The notes: generated by a model from the sequence alone, not told the origin. DNA of 64,000 nucleotides from DATKJS01 sp964551995 (GCA_964551995.1 CAZKFD010000012.1:1-64000), one strand, 5' to 3'; positions 43,801 through 52,185 are shown, counted from the first letter of the stretch. Numbers and translations: made by a program.

Positions 43801-43993
43801 TCGCCACGGTGGCGGCCATGGTCTCGGGGCTCGCCCCGGGGATGCCGGCCGTGACCATGATCGTGGGGAAGTCGACGTTCGGCAAGTCGCTCACGGGGAG
43901 GAGCCGGAAGCCCATGATCCCGAAGATGAGGAGCGCCGACATCAGCAGCGTCGTCATCACCGGGCGGCGGACGAAAATTTCCGAGAAGTTCAT
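40877..43993 (-). CDS. RND family efflux pump permease (HAE1 type)
   Basis: This 1038-residue inner-membrane proton-driven pump has two repeated halves with large periplasmic loops and 12 helices. The TM4 proton-relay aspartates are in GFLVDDAIVMLENIV (near 400). Family motifs include the N-terminal FVRRPVMTTLLM and P-A-M-A-S-R-V near the end of TM6. The length is standard for AcrB/MexB relatives. It is the third gene of an operon with the adaptor and TolC-like genes; the ATG 43993 has AGGAGG 9 nt upstream. It exports drugs, dyes or envelope compounds; the substrate is not readable. Confidence 0.93.
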   Translation of the reverse strand: MNFSEIFVRRPVMTTLLMSALLIFGIMGFRLLPVSDLPNVDFPTIMVTAGIPGASPETMAATVATPLEKQFSTIQGLDSMTSTNMLGVTQITLQFSLSRNLDAAAQDVQEMINYAGRYLPQNMPLPPYYQKVNPANTPILFILLSSDTMPLYTLDDYAETMMAQRISMVPGVAQVAVYGSQTYAVRIQLNPDALASRGIGLDQVSTAVQAGNVNLPTGTLYGPDQSFTLESNGQLNNAAEYRELIVTYRNGSPVRLKDLGRVIDSVQNDKTAAWAYAPKSHQRTVFLAIQRQPGTNTVEVAAEVKKLLPMFRNQLPASVNFNVLFDRSESINASVHDVEATLIIALVLVVGVIFVFLRSVRATIIPSLALPFSIVGTFAVMYVLGYSLDNLSLMALTLSIGFLVDDAIVMLENIVRHQEMGENVMEATLKGSKEIGFTIVSMTLSLAAVFIPILFMGGILGRLFHEFAVTIAAAVLFSGFVSLTLTPAMASRVLRAPGEERHGALYRISEKGLQGMLNFYRQTLAWVIKRRRATLVFSAVILFVTVILFMKLPKGFLPSEDTGLLIGVTEAAQGISYDAMIAHQRAVAEIVQADPSVDSFVSAIGGIGASNQGRLFIRLKPRNERRLSADDVAQELRAKLFRITGINSFIQNPPPITIGSRFTKSLYQFTLQSPEVKTLYSNASAFEAQMRALPLVQDVTTDMQLQNPQVNIDVDRDKALALGVSPYQVEDALYYSYGDRQISTIYSTTNQYYVIMELEPQYQRDPAQLSKLYILSSNGKLVPLDAVSRLIPTIGPLTVNHQGQIPAVTISFNLRPGVSLGPAVDDITLMARRTLSTSVSTSFQGSAAAFQSSMSGLGFLLLMTILVIYMILGILYESFIHPLTILSALPFAGFGAFVTLFLFRTELSIYAFVGVIMLVGLVKKNGIMMVDFALAAERGEGKKAEDAIFEACLIRFRPIMMTTMAALLGTLPIAIGFGAGAESRRPLGLAVVGGLLFSQLVTLYVTPVIYVVFDNLMKRRAAKKAGAAAAGPALTEGR

Positions 43994-44006
43994 GGCGCCT
44001 GCCCTC

Positions 44007-45122
44007 CTAGAGGCCGGACTTGATCTCGACCTTGGCCCCGGGCACGAGACGCAGCTGGCCGTCGGTCACAACCCTCTCCCCCGGCTTCAAACCCCCGGAG
44101 ATGATGGAGTCCTGGCCGAACGTCCGGCTGACGGTGACCGCTTTCATGTCGACGGTCATGTCCGGCTTGATGACATAGACGTAGAGGCCATTCTGGCCGG
44201 TCTGGACGGCCTGCGACGGGACGACCGTGACCCCCTTTTCGGTGGTCAGCACCAGGCGGACGTTCAGGAACTCGCCGGGCCACAGGGACTCGTCTGTATT
44301 TTCAAAAGTCGCCTTGAGCGTGATCGTCCCAGTGGCCTGGTCGATGGCGTTGTCGACGAAGGTCAGGATCCCTGAAACCGGAGCCTGCGAGCTTCCGGCC
44401 GGCGTGACATCCGTCCGCAGCGGCGCCTCGGCCATATACTTGCGGATCGACGGCAGGTTCTGCTCGGGGACGGAGAACGTGACATAAATGGGCGACATCT
44501 GGTAGATGACGACGGCCGAATTGACGTCGTTGGCCTTGATGATGTTTCCCGCGTCGATGAGGAGGCTCCCCGTCCGGCCGTCGAGCGGCGAAGAGACGAC
44601 CGTGTAGCCGAGCTGCAGGCGAGCGTTGGCGACGTTGGCCTCGTCGGCCTTGACCGTGGCCGCCAATACGTCCCGATTCGCGACAAGCGCGTCGTATTGC
44701 TCCTTGGTCACGTAGTCCTTTGTGACCAGGCCGCCATAGCGGGCCACGTCGGATTGGGCGTTCTCGAGGAGGGCGCGGTCCTTTTCGAGCAGGGCCTCGG
44801 CCTGCTTCAAGGCGATCTCGAAGGGCCGCGGGTCGATCGTGAACAGCCGGGCGCCTTTCTTGACGTCCTGCCCTTCCTTGAAATACACGCGGGTGACCTC
44901 TCCCCCGACCAGGGCCTTCACCGACACGCTCTGGATGGCCTCGACCCGGCCGACCGTCGGAATCTCGAGCGGCTCGTCCTTCTGAATGGTCTCGGCCGCG
45001 TTCACGGGGACACCGGCCATGGCCCGGCCCGCGGCCTTCCCGCCCGACGACGAGCAGGCTGACATTCCGATCAGGGCGAAAACGGCAGCGAGTCCGATGA
45101 ATCTGAAGTGGGAAGCCTTCAT
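44007..45122 (-). CDS. RND pump periplasmic adaptor lipoprotein
   Basis: This 371-residue membrane-fusion protein has a lipoprotein signal with lipobox MSAC (Cys near 23). The order is typical: beta-barrel/lipoyl half motif (SVSVKALVGGEVTRVYFKEGQDVKKG), coiled-coil hairpin (~105-170), second lipoyl half (GYTVVSSPLDGRTG) and beta domains to the end. It bridges the RND permease and the outer-membrane channel. The ATG overlaps the stop of the TolC-like gene as ATGA, so translation is coupled. Confidence 0.92.
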   Translation of the reverse strand: MKASHFRFIGLAAVFALIGMSACSSSGGKAAGRAMAGVPVNAAETIQKDEPLEIPTVGRVEAIQSVSVKALVGGEVTRVYFKEGQDVKKGARLFTIDPRPFEIALKQAEALLEKDRALLENAQSDVARYGGLVTKDYVTKEQYDALVANRDVLAATVKADEANVANARLQLGYTVVSSPLDGRTGSLLIDAGNIIKANDVNSAVVIYQMSPIYVTFSVPEQNLPSIRKYMAEAPLRTDVTPAGSSQAPVSGILTFVDNAIDQATGTITLKATFENTDESLWPGEFLNVRLVLTTEKGVTVVPSQAVQTGQNGLYVYVIKPDMTVDMKAVTVSRTFGQDSIISGGLKPGERVVTDGQLRLVPGAKVEIKSGL

Positions 45123-46642
45123 GGCCTGCGATCTCCTTTCTCCGGACTTGAAGCGGGACCGGACTTGAGGGACGCCTCAGGCGGCTGGAGGGCCCCGGTA
45201 TCATGCGTGAACTGGACGAGGGCGAGGAACCAGCTGGATTTAGCTTGGACGAGCTGGACCCGCGCGTTTTCAAGAGCCGCCTCGGCCGCCAGCAGGTCGA
45301 GGATGCTGCCGACACCCTCCTTGTAGCGCCCGAGGGCCACGTCATAGGAGGCCTGGGCGCTCTCCAGCAGGTCCCGCGACGTCCTGATCTGCTGCTCCGA
45401 GGTCTTCAGGCCGTAGTAACTCGTCCAGACCTGGAGCTCGATGGCCCGGTTGAGCCCGGTCATCTCGTCCCGGGCCGCCTCGGCTTTGGCCTTGGCCTCG
45501 TTGACCGCGAATTGCTGCAGGCCGAAGAGGAAGGGTAGGTCGACGGAAAGGGAAAGCACATAAAAGGGGTTCGACCGCGGATTGCCCTCGTAATACATCC
45601 GGCCGACCTGTTCCGTCAGCGAGAAGGTCGGGAAAAACGTCGACCGGGCCTTCCGGACGCCCGCCTCGGCAGCGAGGACCTGGGCCCGCGCGGCCGCGAG
45701 GTCCGGCCGGCTGGCCTCCGCTTCCTTGATGCAGAGGTCCACTTGCTTGCTCACAACGTCGAAGGGGATGCTTTCGGGAAGCGAATCGGCGATCTCGAAG
45801 GCCGTGTCGGCCCGGAGCCCCATCGCGCTGGCCAGGGCGCCGTGAAGCGTCTGGATCATCCCGCGCGTCGTCACGATCTGGAGGTCGATCGTCGAGAGCG
45901 CGGTCTTGGCCTGGAGGACGTCGGCGATGGTGGCGACGCCCGACCGGTGCCGCTCGTTCGCGGCGTCGTAGTTGGCCTGGGCCTCCTTGCGGTTCGCTTC
46001 CTGAGCCTCGAGCAGGGCGCGGGCTGACAGGTTTTGATAATAGGCGTCTTCGATCTGGAGGATGACGTTCTGGTAGACGGCGTTCTGGGTCCAGTTGGCG
46101 GCCTCGAGGGTCCGGCGGGCCGTCTGAACGTCGGCCTCCCGCCCCCCGAAATTGAAGATCAAGAAGGTCAGGGTGGCCGTGGGCTGCAACATCCTCAGCT
46201 TGACGACGTAAAGGCCGCCCAGGTAGGCCATCTTCTCCTTGATGCCGGTGACGTTCAGGTCGACCTCGGGAAAATACTCGCCCAGGGAGATGCCGACGGC
46301 GGCCTGGGCGGCGCGCGCGGCGTTCCAGGCCGCGCGGGTCTGCGGGTTGTTGGACAGGCCCACGTCGACGATGTCGCTCAGCGTCCAGGCCCGGCCCGAC
46401 GACTGGAGCTCGGCGGAAACCACGGGGGCGGGCGAAGGCGCCGGGAGGGCCTGCGGTTTGCCGGCCTGAGCCGGAGGGACCCACGGTTGAGCGGGAGAAT
46501 CCGCCGTCCGCCCGCCCATCGTGGAGCATGCGGAGAGCGCGGCGACGGCGAAGACGGCCACGGCGGCTTTCGCCCCGGGCCCGAGGCGGCGAAGGAGCCC
46601 GTCCGCAAGACGGGCAGGTTCGAGTCCCGAGTTCGCGGTCAT
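45119..46642 (-). CDS. TolC-like outer-membrane efflux lipoprotein
   Basis: This 507-residue protein of the outer-membrane efflux family has a lipobox LSAC (Cys near 39) after a hydrophobic stretch. Two homologous halves of long helices (~75-270 and ~290-480) follow, with LSNNPQTRAAWNAARAAQA-type and LLAAEAALENARVQLVQAK-type repeats. It forms the exit duct of the RND pump encoded by the next two genes. The start ATG 46642 has GGGAGG 6 nt upstream. It is the first gene of the operon, with a promoter at 46739-46767. Confidence 0.92.
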   Translation of the reverse strand: MTANSGLEPARLADGLLRRLGPGAKAAVAVFAVAALSACSTMGGRTADSPAQPWVPPAQAGKPQALPAPSPAPVVSAELQSSGRAWTLSDIVDVGLSNNPQTRAAWNAARAAQAAVGISLGEYFPEVDLNVTGIKEKMAYLGGLYVVKLRMLQPTATLTFLIFNFGGREADVQTARRTLEAANWTQNAVYQNVILQIEDAYYQNLSARALLEAQEANRKEAQANYDAANERHRSGVATIADVLQAKTALSTIDLQIVTTRGMIQTLHGALASAMGLRADTAFEIADSLPESIPFDVVSKQVDLCIKEAEASRPDLAAARAQVLAAEAGVRKARSTFFPTFSLTEQVGRMYYEGNPRSNPFYVLSLSVDLPFLFGLQQFAVNEAKAKAEAARDEMTGLNRAIELQVWTSYYGLKTSEQQIRTSRDLLESAQASYDVALGRYKEGVGSILDLLAAEAALENARVQLVQAKSSWFLALVQFTHDTGALQPPEASLKSGPASSPEKGDRRP

Positions 46643-46738
46643 GCTGAACCTCCCAGCTCAGGGGGCGGCCGGACCGGCGGCGTCCTTCCCGCTCGCTTGT
46701 CCCTTGAGACGCAGGATACGATCGGACATCGTTCAGCT

Positions 46739-46767
46739 ATTATCGCAATTTGCCGGCCATTATTCAA
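46739..46767 (-). promoter_or_regulatory. Promoter of RND efflux operon
   Basis: On the minus strand: TTGAAT (46767-46762), 17-bp spacer, GATAAT (46744-46739). The leader to 46642 is about 90 nt. No regulator gene is adjacent. Confidence 0.6.
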
Positions 46768-46788
46768 CCGCTCTCATGAGGCTGCATA

Positions 46789-46817
46789 TTGACTCGCCTC
46801 GCGTTTGTTGCTAATCT
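46789..46817 (+). promoter_or_regulatory. Promoter of NTT-like gene
   Basis: TTGACT (46789-46794), 17-bp spacer, TAATCT (46812-46817). It is divergent from the efflux promoter, and the leader to 46845 is about 20 nt. Confidence 0.6.
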
Positions 46818-46844
46818 TGGCCCCAACGGCGAGGGGGACCGGGC

Positions 46845-48101
46845 ATGGGCATACGACGCTCGTCGGAGGCTCTGCGGCACGTTCTCAACGTCCAACCCGG
46901 CGAGGGAAAAATCGCGTTCCTTTTCTTCTCGTACTTCTTTTTCCTCGCCGCTCCCCAGACGATCATCCGGACGCTCCGCACGGCCGACTTTCTCGTGAAG
47001 CTTGGAGCCGGGGCGCTCCCGGTCGCTTACCTCTTCGCCGCCGCGGCCACGGGACTCGTCGTCTTCCTCCATTCGCGCGTCGAGCTGCGGGCGAGCATCC
47101 GGGCCCTGATCACCGCCGCTCTCGGCTTTTTCGGCCTCACCGGTCTCGTCTTCTATTGGCTCCTCCAGACGGAGGCCGGACGGACGAGTGCCGTCCTCCC
47201 CTATATCTTCTGGGTCTGGTCGAGCGTCCTGATCATCACGCTCATCACCCATTTCTGGATCACGCTGAACGAGATGTTCAATCCGAGGCAGGCCAAGCGG
47301 CTGATCGGGTTCCTCAACTCCGGCGGGATCCTGGGCGCGGTCCTGGGCGGCGCCCTGGTGGCGTTCCTGACCAGGGCCGGCCGGGGATCGTGGCTGATGC
47401 CTTTGGCCTGCCTGATGCTTTTCGTCTGCATCTTCGTCAGCAGAGCAATCTTCGAGGCCGGACGGAGGCCGCCGGCCGGGGACGGACGGGCCAAGCCCGC
47501 GGAAGCCGGCGGCGGGGGGCCCAAGCCGGGCTTCCGGACAAGCTTCGCCACGGTCCGCGGGAATTCGTTCCTCGCCCTCATCGCGGGCATCGTGTTCACC
47601 GCCGTCGTCGTCTCGACGTGCATCGAATTCCAGTTCCTTTCGGCCGCGGAAGCGCATTACTTCGGCCGGCCGGACAACCTCCAGGCCTTCCTCGGGATCT
47701 TCGATCCCGCTCTGACCATCTTCGTCTTTTTCCTGAACATCCTGATGGCGGGCTGCGTTCTTAAGAAACTCGACATCACCCGCGCCCTGCTGCTCACCCC
47801 GGCGGTCCTGCTGGCCTGCTCGCTCGGCATCCTCCTCGCACCGTTCGCCCTGCTCACCGGAATGCTGATCCGGGCGGGCGACGAGGGCCTGACCTTCGCC
47901 GTCAACCAGCCGGTCTGCGAAATCCTCTACATCCCCGTCCCCGCGAGCCTGAAGCACCGGGCCAAGCCCTTCATCGACATGTTCACCAGCCAGATCGCCA
48001 AGGTCGCGGGAGCCGTCGTACTCCTCGCGTTCGCGGTCCTCCTCAACAAGGAGGTCCAGGGCCTCACTCCGGTATCCAACCCCGGTTCGCCAAGGAGCTG
48101 A
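46845..48101 (+). CDS. NTT/MFS-like carrier, N-terminal part of a frameshifted gene
   Basis: This 418-residue reading frame holds about 11 hydrophobic helices. It resembles the ADP/ATP translocase-like (NTT) branch of the major facilitator fold, for example LNSGGILGAVLGGALV and TPAVLLACSLGILLAP. It ends prematurely at 48101 with a non-conserved tail (GLTPVSNPGSPRS). The missing last helix (ELSWVVIALLVPWSLLG) is encoded in another frame right there. One missing base in the C-run near 48081-48084 would join the two frames. Gene break, sequencing indel and programmed frameshift are all possible. The start ATG 46845 has GAGGGGG upstream. The substrate is unknown. Confidence 0.7.
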   Translation: MGIRRSSEALRHVLNVQPGEGKIAFLFFSYFFFLAAPQTIIRTLRTADFLVKLGAGALPVAYLFAAAATGLVVFLHSRVELRASIRALITAALGFFGLTGLVFYWLLQTEAGRTSAVLPYIFWVWSSVLIITLITHFWITLNEMFNPRQAKRLIGFLNSGGILGAVLGGALVAFLTRAGRGSWLMPLACLMLFVCIFVSRAIFEAGRRPPAGDGRAKPAEAGGGGPKPGFRTSFATVRGNSFLALIAGIVFTAVVVSTCIEFQFLSAAEAHYFGRPDNLQAFLGIFDPALTIFVFFLNILMAGCVLKKLDITRALLLTPAVLLACSLGILLAPFALLTGMLIRAGDEGLTFAVNQPVCEILYIPVPASLKHRAKPFIDMFTSQIAKVAGAVVLLAFAVLLNKEVQGLTPVSNPGSPRS

Positions 48102-48139
48102 GCTGGGTCGTCATCGCCCTCCTCGTCCCCTGGAGCCTG

Positions 48140-49378
48140 TTGGGCCTCAAGGCCGGGCGGGAGTATCTGGCGACCCTCCAAAAGAATATCAAGCCCATGC
48201 GGAACCGCGTCGAGAAGGACCTCGCCGATGCGCTGGACCTCCAGCACGCCAAGCTCGTCTTCGACACGATCGACAGCCAAAACTACAGCTCCGTCCTCTA
48301 CGCCCTCCACCTCTTCGACCTGCTGGCGCGGAACGAGCTCAGCCCCGAGATCAAAAACATCCTCGCGGAGAAGTCGGGGGAAATCGAAGCGGCGGCCCTG
48401 AGCGGGCGGTTCGAGGCTGAGGGAGCGGCCCGGTTCCCGGAGTATTTCGACGAGTTCCCGCGCCAGGACATCTTGAAGGAGATCCCCCTGATCATGTCGT
48501 CCGACGAATATCAGCAGGTAATGTCCTCCCGCCTAGCAGCCCTCCGGAAGGACGGCGGGCTTCCGAAGATCGAGAGAATGGAGCTGGCAAAGGCGATCGG
48601 GCTGATGAAGCCGGACTCCCCGCTGGCTGCCGAGCTCGGAGATCTGATCGAGGACGAGTCGCCCCAGGTGTCCTGCCTCGCCCTGAAGAGCGCGGCCCAG
48701 CTGAGGAGGAAGTCCGACCTGCCCGCGATCGTCCGGAAGCTGGGGGACTATCTGACGCACGAAGACGCCGCCGATGCCCTCTGCCGCTACGGCGATGCCG
48801 CGGTCGCGACGCTCCGCAAGAGCCTGAAGGACCCCTCCGGGGCCACGGAACTGAGACGCGCTGCGGCCGACGTCCTGGCTCGGATCGGGACCCCCCTCGC
48901 CGTCGGGGCCCTGGCCGAAGAGCTCGAATGCGGCTCGGGGGAACTCGACCGCGGCATCATCGACGCGCTGGACCGCGTCCGCGCGGACAACGCGGAGGTC
49001 CCCGTGCCGCGCGCGGCGGCGACGGCGAAAATCCGTTCCCTCGCGCGCAGGTACTGCCGGATCTTCCTTGAGTTCCAGGAGCGGGGCCCCGGTTCCGGCT
49101 CCGCGGCCCTCCGGAATCACCTCTCGCTCGAGCTCGCCGTCTGCCTCGCGGACATCTTCAAGTTGCTGGGACTGTCCTACCCCCAGAAGGGCATCCGCAC
49201 CGCCTACCAGAACATCGTCGGCGGCAACAGGGACGCCCTCAACAGCGCCGTCGAATGGCTCGATAACACGCTGCGGAAGGACGCGAGAGATATGGTCCTG
49301 CCGCTGGTCGAGGACCTCGATGCGGGCGAGAAGGCGAGGCGGCTGCGGAAGCTCCTCAGGATCCTGCCGGGCTCCTGA
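48140..49378 (+). CDS. HEAT-like repeat C-terminal part of the frameshifted carrier
   Basis: This frame is open from before 48062. It begins with what should be the last transmembrane helix (ELSWVVIALLVPWSLLGLKAG), then a soluble alpha-helical region with HEAT-like pairs (residues around DLIEDESPQVSCLALKSAAQLRRKSDLPAIVRKLGDYL, split in units of ~35). The only start codon, TTG 48140, lies inside the helix and has no ribosome site, so this is not an independent gene. NTT-like carriers with C-terminal HEAT repeats are known. Read with the previous frame, the product would be about 840 residues. Confidence 0.6.
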   Translation: MGLKAGREYLATLQKNIKPMRNRVEKDLADALDLQHAKLVFDTIDSQNYSSVLYALHLFDLLARNELSPEIKNILAEKSGEIEAAALSGRFEAEGAARFPEYFDEFPRQDILKEIPLIMSSDEYQQVMSSRLAALRKDGGLPKIERMELAKAIGLMKPDSPLAAELGDLIEDESPQVSCLALKSAAQLRRKSDLPAIVRKLGDYLTHEDAADALCRYGDAAVATLRKSLKDPSGATELRRAAADVLARIGTPLAVGALAEELECGSGELDRGIIDALDRVRADNAEVPVPRAAATAKIRSLARRYCRIFLEFQERGPGSGSAALRNHLSLELAVCLADIFKLLGLSYPQKGIRTAYQNIVGGNRDALNSAVEWLDNTLRKDARDMVLPLVEDLDAGEKARRLRKLLRILPGS

Positions 49379-49392
49379 CCGCCCGGCCGATG

Positions 49393-51552
49393 CTATGTCC
49401 GCACCGCGGCCTCGAGAGCCGTCTTGATCCGCTCCCGGGTCATGGGCAGCTGGAAGAGGCGCGCGCCCGAGGCGTCGAAGACGGCATTAGCCATGACGGC
49501 GCCCATGTTGGTGATGGCCGGCTCGCCGCCGCCCGAAGGGGGATGCTCGTCGTCCCGGACGATCACGGCCTCGATCCGGGGCATCCGCGAGAAGCGCGGC
49601 AGCTCGTAGGTGTCGAAGTTGAGGTCGAGGATCTCGCCATTCCTGAAATGGACTTCTTCGCTCAGGGCGTAGCCGAGGCCCATCATGCAGCAGCCCTCGA
49701 CCTGGATGGCCGCGCCCTCGGGGTTGACGCACTGGCCCATGTCCTGGGCGCAGACGATCCGCTTGGGCTGGACGGCCCCCGTCGCCTTGTCGAGGCCGAC
49801 CTCGGCCATGGTCACGACGTAGGTTCCGTTGTAGTCCGTGCAGGAGAGCCCGAACCCCCGGCCGCTCGGCGTGGCGGCGGCCGTCCAGCCGAACTTGTCG
49901 GCGGCGACCCGCAGGAGGCGTTTCATCCGCTCGTCGTTGAGGTTTGCCATCCGGAACTCGAGAGGGTCCATTTCGGCTTTGGCGGCCATAATATCGATCT
50001 GGGATTCCCGGGCGTAGACGTTCGTGTTCGAGCCGGGCCCCCGCCACGGGCCGACCGCGAACGGGTGCGCGTGCGAGTTGCCCCCTCCCAGGCCCCACTC
50101 CCCGGCGGCGACCGTCCGGTGGTTCGGAATATCGTAGAAATGGGCTGCGCTCCGGTCGCCGGCGTAATAGACGGCATAGTCCCAGAGGACGATCTTCCCG
50201 GCTGCGTCGATCCCCGACTTGATCTTCACGATGGCCGCCGGGCGGAACGTGTCGTTGAAGAATTCGTCGGGCCGGGTCCAGGCGACCTGGACGGGACGGC
50301 CGGTGATTTTGGCCAGGCGCGCGGCTTGGACGGATTGCCCCCCGGCGGACTTGCCGCCGAAGCCGCCGCCCACGAACGGCGAAATGACGCGGACGTTCGC
50401 GGCGGACAGGCCCAGCAGCGGGGCGATCTCCTCCTTGAGCCGGAAGGGCGTCTGGGACGAGGGCCAGACCGTGGCCTTCCCGCCTTCGATCCGGACGAGG
50501 GTCGTGTGGGTCTCTATCGGGGAATGGGCGACGTAGCTGTTGAGGTAGGTCTCGTCGAACGTCGCGGCCGAGGCGGCCTTCCCCGCCTCGAGGTCCCCGC
50601 CGTGGGCGACGACCTGTCCCTGCGGGGCGACCTTGAGGAGGTGGTCGAAGATGTTCTTGTCGTCGAGCGTCGAGGGCGACGGCTCGTACTCCGCCTTGAT
50701 CTTGCCGAGGGCCGCCGCAGCGACATCGGGCAGCTCGTGGAGGGCGGCCACGAGCTCGCCGTCATGGACGATCCGGACGCCGGCCACCTTCTCGGCCGCC
50801 GACGTGTCGAGCGATTTCAGCGTTGCGCCGTGAGCCGGAGGCCGCAGGATCTTGGCGTAGAGCATCCCGGGCACGCGGACGTCGCCCGCGAAAAGCGCCC
50901 CGCCCGTGACCTTCGCGCGGGCGTCACGCCGGAAGACGGGCTTGCCCATGATGGTCCACTCCGAGGCCTTCTTGGGCGACGGCTTCGGCGTGATGTGGCG
51001 CTCGATCTTTTTGCCGGCGGCGAGCTCCCCGTATGTGGCCTTGACGGACGGATGATCCCGGTCGAAGACGACCCCGTCCCGGGTCGCGAGCCGGGCCGCC
51101 GGGACCTTGAGCTTTTCGGAGGCGAGCTCCACCAGGACCGCGCGGGCCGCGGCCGCGGCCGCGCGCAGCGCGGGTCCGAACATGCGGGTCGCGAGCGAGC
51201 CGAACGTGCCCATGTCCCAGGGGCAGAGCTCGGTGTCTCCCATGACCATGTCGACGGCATCGAGCCTGACGTCGAGCTCGTCGGCCAGCTCCATCGGCAG
51301 GGAGTTGATGATGCCCTCCCCCATCTCGATCTTGCCGGTGTAGCCCGTGACCCGGCCGTCGGGGTGGACGAGGAGGTAAGCATTGAAGTCCTCGGGATAG
51401 CCCTGGCCGCCCATCCGGCGCTGGCCCTCCTGGAGGAGGGCGGCTTCGCCGAACGTCACGCAGATGAGGATCCCTCCGCCGGTCAGCTTGAGGAAATCGC
51501 GGCGGCTCAGAGTGTTTTCGGGGATGTATTCGTCGCGTTCGTCATTTTTCAT
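49393..51552 (-). CDS. Molybdenum hydroxylase large subunit (xanthine dehydrogenase / aldehyde oxidoreductase family)
   Basis: This 719-residue protein with a Tat-like signal (LSRRDFLKLTGGG, residues 15-27) is probably exported folded with its molybdopterin cofactor. The arrangement is that of isoquinoline 1-oxidoreductase-type beta subunits: VTGYTGKIEMGEGI early, PFVGGGFGGKSAGGQ and GRGFGLSCTDYNGTYV-type cofactor segments, and VNPEGAAIQVEGCCMMGLGYAL late with the Glu-containing active-site region. It oxidises an aldehyde or N-heterocycle. ATG 51552 has AAGGAG 9 nt upstream. It overlaps the small-subunit gene by 11 bp; no FAD subunit is present. Confidence 0.88.
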   Translation of the reverse strand: MKNDERDEYIPENTLSRRDFLKLTGGGILICVTFGEAALLQEGQRRMGGQGYPEDFNAYLLVHPDGRVTGYTGKIEMGEGIINSLPMELADELDVRLDAVDMVMGDTELCPWDMGTFGSLATRMFGPALRAAAAAARAVLVELASEKLKVPAARLATRDGVVFDRDHPSVKATYGELAAGKKIERHITPKPSPKKASEWTIMGKPVFRRDARAKVTGGALFAGDVRVPGMLYAKILRPPAHGATLKSLDTSAAEKVAGVRIVHDGELVAALHELPDVAAAALGKIKAEYEPSPSTLDDKNIFDHLLKVAPQGQVVAHGGDLEAGKAASAATFDETYLNSYVAHSPIETHTTLVRIEGGKATVWPSSQTPFRLKEEIAPLLGLSAANVRVISPFVGGGFGGKSAGGQSVQAARLAKITGRPVQVAWTRPDEFFNDTFRPAAIVKIKSGIDAAGKIVLWDYAVYYAGDRSAAHFYDIPNHRTVAAGEWGLGGGNSHAHPFAVGPWRGPGSNTNVYARESQIDIMAAKAEMDPLEFRMANLNDERMKRLLRVAADKFGWTAAATPSGRGFGLSCTDYNGTYVVTMAEVGLDKATGAVQPKRIVCAQDMGQCVNPEGAAIQVEGCCMMGLGYALSEEVHFRNGEILDLNFDTYELPRFSRMPRIEAVIVRDDEHPPSGGGEPAITNMGAVMANAVFDASGARLFQLPMTRERIKTALEAAVRT

Positions 51553-52030
51553 GGCTTCCGGCTCCTTGCATGACGGCGGCCGCTTCCTGGACGGCTTCGA
51601 CGATGCGATTGTGGGCGCCGCACCGGCAGAGATTGTTCTCCAGGGCGTCGAGGATGTCCTGCGTCCGGGGCCTCGGGTTCGACCGGAGCAGGGTGTAGGC
51701 CGTGAGGATCATGCCCGGCGTGCAATAGCCGCACTGCAGGGCGTCGTGTTTCATGAAGGCTTCCTGGAGGGGGTGAAGACGCCCGTTTTTCTCCAAGCCC
51801 TCGATGGTCAGGACCGTCTTGCCCGCGACGGTCTTGACGGGGGTCTGGCAGGAACGGACGGCCTGGCCGTCGACGGCGACCGTGCAGGCTCCGCAGTAGC
51901 CCTCGCCGCAGCCGAACTTGGTGCCGATCAGCCCGAGCTCCGTGCGCAGGATCCAGAGGAGCATGCGCTCCCCGTCGACGGCCAGGCTCACGGGTTTCCC
52001 GTTCAGAGTGAATCGGATGGTCTGATTCAT
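51542..52030 (-). CDS. Molybdenum hydroxylase small subunit, two [2Fe-2S] clusters
   Basis: This 162-residue electron-transfer subunit has a plant-type ferredoxin domain with CGEGYCGACTV and a further Cys (about 40-60). A helical second domain carries CGYCTPGM and CRCG (about 100-135). Both clusters appear intact. ATG 52030 is chosen for AGGAG 6 nt upstream; the longer frame to 52090 has no ribosome site. It overlaps the large subunit gene. Its lack of a signal peptide suggests piggy-back export with the Tat-bearing large subunit. Confidence 0.9.
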   Translation of the reverse strand: MNQTIRFTLNGKPVSLAVDGERMLLWILRTELGLIGTKFGCGEGYCGACTVAVDGQAVRSCQTPVKTVAGKTVLTIEGLEKNGRLHPLQEAFMKHDALQCGYCTPGMILTAYTLLRSNPRPRTQDILDALENNLCRCGAHNRIVEAVQEAAAVMQGAGSHEK

Positions 52031-52080
52031 GCCCATCTCCTGTTTGGCGGGATGACGCGAGATATCATCGGATAATAAAA

Positions 52081-52109
52081 AAATTAGCACTTCCGGCTGC
52101 GGATGTCAA
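52081..52109 (-). promoter_or_regulatory. Promoter of molybdenum hydroxylase operon
   Basis: On the minus strand: TTGACA (52109-52104), 17-bp spacer, TAATTT (52086-52081). The leader to 52030 is about 44 nt. A copy of the GGTCGGACC repeat lies 9 bp upstream of the -35 box. Confidence 0.7.
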
Positions 52110-52118
52110 AACATTAGA

Positions 52119-52160
52119 TTTGAGGTCGGACCACGAAAACTTATTGAATATAAAATAAAT
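52119..52160 (+). repeat. Solo copy of GGTCGGACC-type element end
   Basis: The sequence has the same layout as the terminal repeats of the element at 60753-61022: GAGGTCGGACCAC, 12 other bases, then AATATAAAATAAATA. No inverted partner is found nearby. It is therefore a solo end or a degraded copy, placed just outside a promoter. Confidence 0.55.
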
Positions 52161-52185
52161 ACGTGAAAATACAGTATCCAAAAGA

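Noticed and set aside
48075..48101. Classical slippery heptamer for -1 frameshifting
   Set aside because: The bases at the frame junction (CAACCCCGG) do not fit an X-XXY-YYZ heptamer in the right register, so programmed slippage is not favoured over an indel.
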